This document shows positions 54,489-64,000 of a stretch of 64,000 nucleotides of DNA, piece by piece. Within the stretch, counting starts at the first letter, position 1. Each line of letters starts with the position of its first letter. The translations under genes were made by a program, and so were the position numbers. Source of the DNA: Pleurodeles waltl (Eukaryota > Chordata > Amphibia > Caudata > Salamandridae); the NCBI RefSeq assembly GCF_031143425.1, contig NC_090444.1, forward strand, positions 1,352,970,323-1,353,034,322. Reading direction: 5' to 3'. The notes below the pieces were generated by a model that was not told where the DNA came from, did no database searches, and was given only the letters and a program-made list of their open reading frames with translations.

Positions 54489-55753
54489 GTGCTGATAGTT
54501 CCAGTAAGGCTTGTTTTGCAGCATTGTCACCACCGGCCCTCCTTCACGACCCCCAGGTGCCCATCTGGGCCTGGGGCCAGAACACGGTTACAGGGGCAGA
54601 AGCTGTCTTTGTCTAAGTCCGGGTTGGACTGCTCAGTTTCTTTGCCAGCCTTATCAGCGCTGCCTCCACCGGGAGCTGGGGTAAGAAGCAAGCGTGCTGC
54701 CAAAGGTAAATCGTCTTTACTATCTTTGCTCCCACTTTTACGAAGTGAGGGAGCGGTTTCTGTTTTAAATACTGAAGCTCCACCGGCTAAAAATACTGCA
54801 AGACTCACTACTGAGCGAGTTAAAGTTACCCCCTCTCTTAGGTCTTTTTTAAAGTATTAGACCAGTCCAGTGTTTTTCAAACTGCGCCTACCTCCCCGGT
54901 AAAAACGGCTGCGAATATGGCTAATGTGGCAGGAGCTCTTCTCCCCGTTTGTGCTACCACACAGTTCAGATATGCAGGAAGTAGAACAGGACACGGTCGG
55001 GGGGTTGCTGTGTCACCGCACGAGGCAGAGTTAGAACGAACTAATGTAACCCATACAGATTCCCTCCTCCAGTCTCTATTGCATGAGATGAGAGACAAAT
55101 TTGCTGTTTCTGAATCTAACCAAGCTAAACTCCAGGGGCTTTGTGATAGTCTTGATGCGAAAATCACTAATCTAACGGAGAGACTCTGGGTTATGGAGTC
55201 TTTTATTTGTGCGCTACAGGCAGAAATGGAGTTGAACAGTCATGAGGTTCAAATGCTGAAATGAAGCGAGAAAGAACTGAGAGAGAAACTAGAATTCCTG
55301 GAAAATCACTGTAGGAGAAATAATCTCTGATTCTTGAATATTCCAGAAGGTGTGGAAGGGGACAGTATTAAAGAGTTTATAATATCTTTGATCAAAAACC
55401 GTATCCCGACGGTGACCTCCCTTGATGTGGCCTCGGAAATTCAGAGACTCCATTGAGGCCCTTTCAAGAGAAATCCTAACAAGGAGAAACCTATGAAGGT
55501 GCTGGTTAAGTTTGCCTCATATTGAGTAAAAGAATTGATTCTTACAGAAGCTCTCAAAGTCCAGGGTTTTCGGCATGAGGGTTGGTCGCTCCTAATAAGA
55601 TCTGATATGTCTAGGGCAACGCTAGATCGACACTGGGAGCTGGGGAAGGATATGCAGGAGTTTAAGTCTTTGGGTGCTACTCCACAATTGAGGTTCCCGG
55701 CCACCCTGAGGGTAATGTGGAAAAATAAAATGTATAATTTCCATGATCCGTAA
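54489..55753 (+). pseudogene. L1 ORF1 relic
   Basis: 54489-54845 gives a basic, Ser/Pro-rich N-terminus. A frameshift in the T-run at 54845-54850 leads to the frame from 54917 onward. That frame has a coiled coil (LLQSLLHEMRDKFAVSESNQ to about 55250) and then the RNA-binding region: LEFLENHCRRNNL, IPEGVEGD, and KVLVKFASY followed by an Arg-rich helix to 55753. Four in-frame TGA stops interrupt it (55262, 55328, 55454, 55523). ORF1p trimers coat the LINE RNA. The domain order fits vertebrate L1/Tx1-type elements. Confidence 0.75.
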
Positions 55754-56045
55754 GAAGCTAAAGTTTGATTGAACAGATAAAAGGGGAGAGCTAGCGGGCT
55801 GCGGAGGGCTGGGGCCCAAGGGTACTATGAGCCATCCAATATGGTTTCAAGGAGGGTTCCCCAGGGAGGGTTTGGGGAAGAGTAGTGTGTCACGTCTTAT
55901 AACGTTCCATTTAAGGTCACACTGGGTGGGGAGCAGATGGGTAAAAATGAAAAGAAATTGAGTCCTCGCATGGCTGTATAACTTTTGGGGTCAGACAAGA
56001 GTTTCCTATCTGGATAAGAACAGGATGATGGGGCCCGTGATACCT

Positions 56046-57123
56046 CTAAACTAAAAATTCTGACTTGGAAAGTAAATGGCCTTAGAGTGAGCAGCAGAAG
56101 AAAGAGAATTCTTGAGTTCCTAAGACTATCTGACAGCCAGATCATTCTCCTCCAGGATACCCATCTAAGATATGAGGAGTGGATAAGTATCCTTAAGTCA
56201 CAAAGATGGATCACCCACTTTGCTTGCACTAATCAATCTTGCAATGTGAAAGGGGTAGCGATCATTGTAAAGAATAAAGTTCGAAGTCAGCTGACAGATG
56301 TTAGTGCTGATCCTAAGGAGAGATGGGTCCTGGCAAATATCAAGTTAGGAGGGGTCCAATATACCCTGGTATCTTATTATGGTCCTAACATGGATGACCC
56401 GGGTCCACTCAGGGATCTCTATGAGCAAACTAAGTGGAAGAGCTCAGAATTTGATAATAGCTGGTGGAGACTTTAATGTTTTGCTTAATCCTACCTTAGA
56501 CAGGTCTACCCCCAGACCGGCTGTCAGTACATCTAATATGAGAACCTGCTTGCATAACATAATGGAAAATATTGGCCTTATTGATCCTTGGAGAAACAGA
56601 ATGGGACAGACCAAGGAGTTTACTTTCTGGAATAAGAAACTCAGACATGCTTCTAGAATAGATTTTTTTCTGATAGATGTAAAACTCCTAAATAACTTAA
56701 TGGAAATCTCTCACCAGTCAAGCCATCTTTCGGACCCCTCAGCCGTTCAGCTGGTCATAACCCTTCCTGACTCTCATGCATGCACCAGATGGACACTGGA
56801 TCGTTTTCTTCTGAGGGAAGAAGAGATTGTCCTAAAGCTAAAAAGGGACTCCAGGGACTTCTTTGAGATCAATTTAGGGTCTGCTTCAATAGCCACAGTT
56901 TGGGATGCGTATAAGGCTTTTATATGTGGAAAACTGATCAGCTATGCTGCTTACAGAGCCAAGAGAACTAGAACCACAATAGAGACGCTTGAAGGTAAAC
57001 TTCGTATCCTGCAAGCCCAAAGACTATCCTCCCAGGATGCAACAACGCACACAGACTTACAGCACCAAATTCAGGAAGCTCAAAATTCACTCGAGGTCTT
57101 CATAGAATCAATTGTGAGGAAGG
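56046..57123 (+). pseudogene. L1 ORF2 endonuclease domain, truncated
   Basis: 56046-56440 encodes an APE-like endonuclease start (ILTWKVNGL, then QIILLQDTHL with the catalytic region, and WVLANIKLGGVQYTLVSYYG). A frameshift near 56430-56450 moves into 56379-57123, with IIAGGDFNVLL (the catalytic GDFN), ASRIDFFLI and SDPSAVQLVI at the SDH-like position, where Pro-Ser replaces the expected Asp/Ser-His arrangement. The frame ends at the junction with the LTR repeat. The nuclease would nick target DNA to start reverse transcription. Confidence 0.8.
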
Positions 57124-58398
57124 CCTGACACTTATATTTCAAAGGCCAGTGGCCTGCCCTCACACAATGGACTGTCAACCCCCCTTACTGGGATACTGGC
57201 AGACAGACCTGTACTAAAAGGGGAACTTGTGCACTTCAAAACCACTCTTTGAAGTCTCCTCCACTTCAAAGGCATTTTTGGTTATATAAACTGGGTCCCT
57301 GACCCCACCGACTCAGACACTTCTGGAGCTGAACCTGAAACCTATCAAGAGGAACTGCCTGGTTGCACCAAAGGACTCATCTGGACTGCTTTGCTGAGAA
57401 GGACTGCTGCCCTGCTGTTGTCCTGCTGCCCTCTGACTTTGCTGAGAAGTGTTCTCCAAGGGCTTGGATTGAGCGTCCCTCCTGTTTTCTGAAGCCTCAG
57501 GGCTTAAAAGACTTAGGGGGTCATTACAACATGCCAAGTTGTAATCGCTGTGCGGCCGCATTGGGCCGGCGGGCAGAAACAGAATTCGCTGCACAGCCGA
57601 GCCGGAATGATACAGTCCGACTTCCTGAGTTAAGATTCGAAGCAGCGCCTATCTTGTGACCAGAAATTTGACGCACAGCCATACCAGATCAATGCACAGC
57701 CGAACCGGAATGACGCAGCCAATTCCTCGAGTGGAAAATCGATGCAGTGCCTGCCGTGCGACAGAAAATTCGAAGCATCGCCCTACCGGATCGATGCAAC
57801 ACCTGTGACTTCTGCCCGAGGGCCCAGGATTTCCTCACATCGTCCCTGGGTGTCTAAAAGATTCCCGCATCGCAGTGAGGAACTAAGACTGCACACCAAA
57901 AAACTACGCAAAGCCCCTTGCAGAAATGACACGTCATCTGTGCCACGTCAGAAAATCCAACACACACCCTATTTTTCCACGTATCCCCTCCTCTTCCGTC
58001 TCTGTGCGTGTTTTGTTTTTACGCAAACCAGGTACTTTGTGGAAACAAGAGACAACTGTTAGTTTCTAAGATTTAAGACTCTTTTTAACCCTGCAAAAGA
58101 GATACTTTAACTTATTGAAAATTTATCATTCTGACCTTATTTTAACCAGATAAATATCATATATTTTTCTAAACCTTTATGGTGTATTTTTGTGGGTTTT
58201 TCTCTGTGTTACTGTATGAATTATTGCAAAAATACTTTACACATTGCCTTCTAAGTTAAGCCTGACTGCTCAGTGTGAAGCCACCAGAGGGTGGGCACAG
58301 GATAATTTGGATGTTGTGTGACTTACCCTGACTAGGATTGTGGACCCTATCTGGACAAGGGTGTATACCTCTGCCAACTAGAGACCCCATTTCTAACA
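57124..58398 (+). mobile_element. LTR-like repeat family 2, 3' part
   Basis: It joins the L1 at GGCCTGACACTTA and is colinear with copy 1 from about 13845 to the end CATTTCTAACA at 58398. It contains the TATA-like TATATAAAC (57284), a GACGCA array (57580-58030) and a ~60-bp foreign segment at 57514-57570 (AGGGGGTCATTACAAC followed by a CG-rich stretch). The left ~880 bp of the family are absent, and no target duplication can be defined. Confidence 0.75.
57514..57572. repeat. Harbinger-end-like segment inside a family 2 LTR
   Basis: GGGGTCATTACAAC, then GCGGCCGCATTGGGCCGGCGGG, replaces the AAAGACTTCATC-type sequence seen at this point in copies 1 and 2. It resembles the outer end of the Harbinger elements of this window (GGCCCTCATTACAA). 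Confidence 0.5.
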
Positions 58399-58610
58399 TC
58401 AGATGATAATTAAATTCTCCTCTCAGTTACTCTATAGCCAGTCAGATGAGGATAATGGAGGCGGTAGTAACATTAATCAGACATTAGGTTAATATAATGT
58501 GTAATACTGTGGGGAAAAAAATTGCACTCCGTCCTCTTCACAATTTTGTACTAACAATATCAAACTTGCACTAAAAACACAATACATGGAATAAATTCTG
58601 TAAAACATTA
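58399..58610. other. Short unassigned gap
   Basis: No feature recognised between the LTR fragment and the MITE. Confidence 0.4.
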
Positions 58611-59110
58611 AGGGGCATATTTGAAAGTCCTTAGTGTCACCTTAGCACCACCATAGTGTCATTTTTCTGCGCCGTAATTATAAAGTGGGACATTGCGTGC
58701 ATTGCACCACTTTGTAAACCCTTGCTCCACATTATGCCTGCACCAGGCATAATGTATGCAAGGGGGCGTTCCGGCACTAGGAGGCTGAAATAATGGCAAA
58801 GTGAAATTTAACAGATTTCACTGTGTCATTTTTGGCATAATTTTTAACGCCTGCTTTGAGCAGGTGTTAAAATGATGCTCCCATAGAAACCCATGGGCCT
58901 CCTTGCACTTTGCTACACACAAAATGTTTGATGCAATTATGGTGCTTTGTTACACTAGCGTCAAACATTTTGATGCTATTGTGCTAATGACCGCCATGGT
59001 GTGCCCTCCTATAAATATGGCGCAACCATGGTGTTGTTAGGTGCCGGTGGGGGGGGCACAGAAAAAGTGATGCATCAACTCTGATGTGCCACATTTTCTT
59101 AAAATGGGCC
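58611..59110. mobile_element. 500-bp MITE, copy 2
   Basis: The ends are AGGGGCATATTTGAAAG and, on the minus strand, GGCCCATTTTAAGAAAATG. TTA flanks both sides (58608-58610 and 59111-59113). It contains AGGCATAATGTATGCAAGG and the decayed internal hairpin (about 58795-58835). The TTA target and TIR suggest a PIF/Harbinger-type MITE. Non-coding. Confidence 0.8.
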
Positions 59111-59113
59111 TTA

Positions 59114-59823
59114 GTCTCACACTTTTTAAACATATCTAAAGGAATACTTACCGCTGAGCTAACAACTGCAACATTTACATAAAACAGAGAAAAAAGATGA
59201 TTCACACAAATACAAATCGAGTGACTATATCAACTGCAAGATTATCACGTATGCAAAAGCAGAACCCTAATGCAACACATAATCACCTTGTCTTTTATCC
59301 AATGTGATGAGTAGCCAATCCTAGAAGAGAGAAAAAATGTGATTGAAGTATGTGAAAATGCCTACCTAAAACATGATTGACATGATAAACTACCTACATT
59401 GTTAAGTAATTGTGTGTGTATCTTTGGTACACATATAAAATAATATACATACATACATAAAAATATGTTTGTCACCAATACTAGTGCAAAAATTGCCTAT
59501 TCATGTCACACAATGATTGCAACATATTAAATTATGTTAAAACAATAATGCAACAAAGTGCATACCCAAGATGGCAGCAACATTTGTGAACACTTCTGAA
59601 TTATCAGTGAGTGTTACACATCTACCCGTAGTGTGGGCTGCCAAGCAGGCTTGCACACAGACACATATCTTATGTATAAGTTCCGTTTGTTCTTTTTCCA
59701 TTGCGAAAAGAAACAATCAACATGACAATTTGGGCATGTAAGCACACTCACATGGCTTCCGTTCCTACAACATTCCAACCACTCACCACACACCACACCA
59801 CACCACCAAAAAGGTAAACATTG
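59114..59823. other. Unassigned stretch between two MITE copies
   Basis: AT-rich. It has a short ATAC microsatellite at about 59445-59460 and a CACACCACACC run at about 59785. No gene recognised. Confidence 0.4.
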
Positions 59824-60323
59824 AGGCACAGATTTAAGAATCTCTAGCACCACATTAGCATAATTTTTTTAAAGCTAATGTGGCGTTAGGCTTCAGAAAT
59901 CACCACGCCATTCTTACAAAGTGGAGCAATGCATGCATTATGCCACTTTGTAACCCCTTGCTCCTCATTATGCCTGCGCCAGGCCTAATGTTTGCAAAGA
60001 GAGCGTTCCTACATTAGAGGACCTGAAAAAATGGCGCAACGAAATCTAAAAGATTTCTTTGGTCCATTTTTAGCAGAGCAGGCGTTAAAAGGAGGCACCC
60101 CATTTATTAAAATGGGCCTCTATGTAGTTTGCAAAACTAGTGCCAAAATGTTTGGCGCTAGTCCTGCAAAGTACATCAATAGCGTCAAAAATGTTGACAC
60201 TATTGCCTCTACCCTGTGCCATGGTGCACTGTATATTAAACATGGCGCACTAGGGCGAGCTAAGGGGGCGCTAGAAAAGTAGCGTTGCATTGGATGCAGC
60301 ACCACTTTTCTTAATTATGCTCC
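59824..60323. mobile_element. 500-bp MITE, copy 3
   Basis: It has the same blocks as copies 1 and 2: AGGCACAGATTTAAGAA at the left, CCACTTTGTAACCCCTTGCTC, CAGGCCTAATGTTTGCAAAG, the hairpin near 60030-60070, and the right end (minus strand) GGAGCATAATTAAGAA. TTG/TTA flanks are a possible decayed 3-bp duplication. The 96-codon frame at 59992-60282 is accidental. Confidence 0.75.
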
Positions 60324-60326
60324 TTA

Positions 60327-63079
60327 TTTTGTTCAAAAACACTGCTCTCAAAACAGTAACAGCAGTCTTAATAAGAGCGAAAAATGTGCTTCAGAGAATT
60401 TATTGACTGATAAACACAAAGATCCCTCAGCCCGCTGTGAACTTTCTATAAGTTCATTGCAGATATTATTTAAATCTCGCTATATTCCACTTTGATATCT
60501 ACACCTCTACAAGTAGCTCCACTTGTTATTCAAAATGTCTCCTTTTTCAGGATCCCCAAAACTCATTGGTCAATCCTCTATAGACTCTGCCAAGAGTAGC
60601 CAAAATAAAATGAAATGTTTTGCTCTTTCCTCTCATTTGCTTGTTTCTTGTAGCGCCTTAAATAAAAAAAAAAGTTTCCAAACACCAAATATAAGTCTCT
60701 ATTCATCATTATATAAAAACAAGGTTTAGGTAGCTTCATGAAAAGAATATTATAATCTTGTTGCACGAAGATATAGATGTGTTTCTATGATGTAAGTAAA
60801 AGTTTGACCAAATCTGTGCAAATATATTTCTTGTTTTATGTAACGATAGATGTACTGTACATATAACCGCAAAAATTCACTAGGGTGCAACCTGTCACAA
60901 ACATAGCACAAGCTTACTATGAATACTGTCAATGGTGTACAAACTGTTAACATAAAAAACACGATTGATATACAATGTCCAAAATAAACCTTAGCAAATG
61001 TTAAAAAATATATATTTTCGGAAAAGTAACAAAGCGCGTTCCTTACACATTTTCTCCAACTTTTTAACGTGGGATCCTTTATTTTTCAATATTAACAACT
61101 CCTTCCTAAAGGATTACAGGAAATCCTTTTTACCTACATTAGAGCCCCATTCGGCCAACACTCGCCCTGTAATGTGTCTCAGACTTACCAAAAAGAAACT
61201 CATCTTGCCATCACCCTCTGCTTGCTCTCAGAGAATCCAAGAGACCAGTAGCTTGGCTGTACAATACCATTATTTAACAGTTAGAGTTCCTTAACTGTCC
61301 CTAACATTACCTGAGTTGGTCTTCCAGATGCTTAGCATCAGCGTGCCATCCATTATAGGCCATGAGACCCCTTCCTCTGCTATTTAGAGTTTATTACCCA
61401 CCCCAAAGAACCCCTTCATCAGGAGTTAGGCTCTCTCTACAGACCCTCCAGTCGTCAGAATGTATATCTGACTTTCATGTGAGGTTTGATACGTATTTCT
61501 TGGTTTTCAAACTGATAGCGCTGAAACCACCATCAGAACTCCCCACAAACACCCCACTCCCTTACACACAGCCCCCAACACCCTGCCCCTCCCCCTTCAC
61601 CAGCCTCCTCCCACCCCTGTTCCATGTCATACACGATATGTTGACAGCTACCAGGGTGATTCTAAGCCCCAGTGTCTCGTGGATCAGGCGGGGCCCAGTG
61701 GTCTTTTGGGATTCACAATGATCCATAGTAGTCATCGAGCTTTTAGTGATCCAGAATACATAAGGCCCACCATTGTTTAGGGCACGTAACTGACTTTCAC
61801 TCCAAGCCATAAAAGACCCTGGGCCTGATTTACAAAGGATATGTAGATGAGTAATTTTATGTCTACCCATTGTTTTCATGAGTAAGTCTAAACTCCAGCT
61901 TACTGACATTTGGAATTCAGTACTATAAGAGTAAATCACAGTTAAATATTTGCATCTCAGGACACCTTTGCAGCTCCTCCGTAGATCTAGCAGCCCCTTA
62001 TGGATCATTAGTTGCTCTGAGGGCCCATTTCCAAGCCCTAAAAAGTCCATATGGCTGCCTGTGATCATGCCTCAACTCTCCAGTACAGTACCCAGTAAAG
62101 TTACGTGCATTTATCAAAGATGGAATATATGTGATTTTTCCTAACATTTGTAAAAAATGAGTTAACAAATGTGTCGTATGAAAAAAAAATCACTGAGGGA
62201 TAAATATAAATAATCCCCTAGACTTACAGTTTCTCGTAGAGTAACCTGACTAAAAGCAAATCTTTAGAAGGTTTCTTTTGCTAGAGGTCACCGATTATAG
62301 AGAAAAATCTACTAGGATAATGTGCAGTCCTAAGAATTGAACTGGACAAAGTACCCCATTGAGGAAAGTCCCAGTTGGGTTGGTAAATTTAAACAAAAAC
62401 ATGTTTCTAAACCATTCCTATTTATAACATGGGGTCTCCTAGGAAACGTGTTTTTTTCATTATTCGTCTCAAATAGAAAGGCTAATTGAGTTTCTGAAGA
62501 TCGCTATTACATTGATACACACTGACACTCATTATGTGAGAACTCTGTCCTATATTCTGTTTTGGTGCCCCCTAGGTTGCTTTGCCTCACCCCTCAAATT
62601 CAATTAAAGTAAGTACATATTGTTTTATAACAATGTGTATATTATGCATTTGGCCATGTTCAGATAATGACAGCCATTATAAAAAGCATTTAATTTTGGG
62701 TTTCTCTTTGGAACCTTGAGGCTGAAAATTACCCAATTTCATTATCACAAAATGTTCCCATTAGGATCAATGTCTGACCAAATCACCACCTCTTTACAGT
62801 ACTTGCAAACATGTTTGATTCTGTTTGTGACCCATCTCTATCTAATGCGCTTCTAAAAGCACTATTTTATTTCTTGTTCTGATGTTGCTTTTGTGTTCAA
62901 CAGTGCAGAACTTAGACTTATTGTTCCTCTTGCCTGGATATCCATATCAGTGTGGACGTTTTAGAAAGTCAATACAATTCAGGATCTCACATGTTGCAAG
63001 GTATTTAAGATTAACGGAAACATCTATAGCATAGTAGAAAGTTATGTTCCCCTTTATCACACTGAAGCACTTCATACAA
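60327..63079. other. Unassigned stretch
   Basis: 2.75 kb of AT-rich sequence with no recognised gene. GGGCCTGATTTACAAAGG at about 61819 resembles the end of a MITE (compare 33885-33908 in reverse), but no partner end was found. The 168-codon minus frame (61562-62068) and the 119-codon plus frame (61362-61721) show no domain. Confidence 0.4.
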
Positions 63080-63999
63080 TTTAGGCATGAAATGTCATCC
63101 TCTTTTGTGTCTGGAAGGTTGTCTGGTTATCTTTAGTTTGTACATATATTTTTACAGTGATATCCTTGATGTTTTTGCCTCTCTTTGAAGTCATCATTGC
63201 TCGTTCAATGAAAATGCTTTTTAAACCCGCATCCTTTTCCATGAGTGTCTCGTGTTTACTTATGGATTTCTGGATTTTATGGCCTTGAGAGCTATGTTTG
63301 GTCACGTAGATGCCGTTTTTTCCCTTTGGGTCTTGATCATGAATAACGTTTTTCTGGTCTGTGTTTTACTCTTACATTAGTTTTCAAAATTATTATCCTC
63401 TGATTTGATTTCCACGATGGAAACTTTGTGCATGTAGGATGTTATTATGGTCAGTTACTTTGGTGTATAATGTTTTTTTTCATTTTCCATCAGCAGTCGT
63501 TATTTGTACATCCAATAATGTGACATTGCTGGAATCTACAGTCGCATTAAATATAACTGTCATGGATAGAGTTGAATGCTGCTACATTGTCCAGAAGATC
63601 CATTTTAGCTCCTTGCTACTCAAAGAAGCGGTCATCTACATATTTCAAGAACGAGTTTGATTCCCTACTCTAAACCTTGTTTAGGGTATGTTGTTCCTCA
63701 AATTTATGCATGTAAATATTAGATTATGAAGATGTTGCTGGCAATTTTAAAGATGTTCCTGAGAAATGGGTGTTAAATGTATACTGTGCTTTGAAGAAAT
63801 TGTACAGGACGTGGAAGATATAATTATAGTTTAAATACTTTATCCACATCAGGAGTCTCTCTGCAACAGAGCAAAAATCTACAGCTTCTTTTCCCTCTAT
63901 AGGTGATACGAGGTGTGCAGGTAAGTAATATCCAAGGTGCACAACCACACTTCCTTATTTACATGGATCTGGATATTCTGTAATTTTATTTAGAAAGTC
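63080..63999 (-). pseudogene. Penelope-like element reverse transcriptase relic
   Basis: Read on the minus strand from the window's right edge: CTLDITYLHTSYHL (about 63940-63900) is the motif A region of Penelope RT, KYVDDRFF (about 63656-63633) is motif C with YVDD, and DSSNVTLLDVQITTADG (about 63545-63500) is the block that follows. IQKSISKHETLMEKDAG (about 63275-63225) resembles the region between RT and the GIY-YIG domain. The blocks lie in several frames with stops, so it is dead, and the start lies beyond the window. No GIY-YIG nuclease was recognised downstream (63080 leftward). Confidence 0.65.
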
Positions 64000-64000
64000 A

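Larger units (their letters stand above)
54241..57123 (+). mobile_element. L1-type LINE, 3'-truncated
   Basis: A 5' UTR-like region with a T-rich run (54265-54285) is followed by ORF1 and the endonuclease half of ORF2. It stops at 57123, where it joins family 2 LTR sequence. RT and 3' UTR are missing, the reverse of the usual 5' truncation of LINEs. The exact start is uncertain. Confidence 0.7.

Noticed and set aside
61562..62068. 168-codon minus frame
   Set aside because: No recognisable domain, overlapping frames of similar length on the other strand, and no promoter or splice context.
62692..62740. Similarity of TTCTCTTTGGAACCTT to the tail at 8611
   Set aside because: Only a short shared block followed by weak resemblance. 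Too little to call a second Penelope tail.

Overview
This window looks like intergenic or intronic DNA from a very large, repeat-laden vertebrate genome. A salamander, probably a newt of the Pleurodeles type, fits best. The reasons are GC-rich PIF/Harbinger elements and their MITEs, 2-3 kb TG...CA LTR-like repeats in several copies, a chromodomain Ty3/gypsy element, Penelope-like elements with a possible hammerhead ribozyme, L1- and L2-type LINEs, and a broken endogenous retrovirus. The species call is inference. I found no host gene, tRNA, rRNA or CRISPR array. Almost every protein-coding relic belongs to a transposable element, and all of them carry stops, frameshifts or truncations.

Layout. 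1-2463 is the right-hand part of a Harbinger-type element with a broken Myb/SANT-type protein tail and two minisatellites. 2464-4918 is LTR-like family 1 (copy A, minus), cut by that Harbinger. 5061-6288 is a non-autonomous Harbinger with a 3-bp target duplication. 6361-7450 is LTR-like family 2 (minus), interrupted at 7451-8735 by a large inverted-repeat, Penelope-type terminal element. 8800-11130 holds dispersed and tandem repeats. 11133-12530 is a decayed Penelope RT plus GIY-YIG relic. 12960-15151 is a complete family 2 solo LTR. 15698-24159 is a two-LTR endogenous retrovirus whose dUTPase lies after integrase and which also has a gamma-type env; a 500-bp MITE sits inside env. 24956-27145 is another complete family 2 element, inserted into an older inverted copy of the same family. 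28474-30554 (family 2), 30645-33404 and 36552-39505 (family 1) follow.

39506-43040 is featureless to me. 43498-46860 is a LINE with three 395-bp 5' monomers. 47700-54240 is a 5'-truncated chromodomain Ty3/gypsy element, split at 50881-52475 by an L2-like LINE on the opposite strand. 54241-57123 is an L1-type LINE fused directly to a truncated family 2 LTR (57124-58398). Two 500-bp MITEs lie at 58611-59110 and 59824-60323. The window closes with a minus-strand Penelope RT relic (63080-63999).

There is no operon logic. The relations that can be read are nesting and insertion order. The most informative observations are the gene order of the retrovirus, the near-identical inverted Penelope arms with a ribozyme-like fold, precise 5-bp target duplications proving that family 2 integrates like an LTR element, and conserved internal hairpins and motif arrays in the non-coding repeats.
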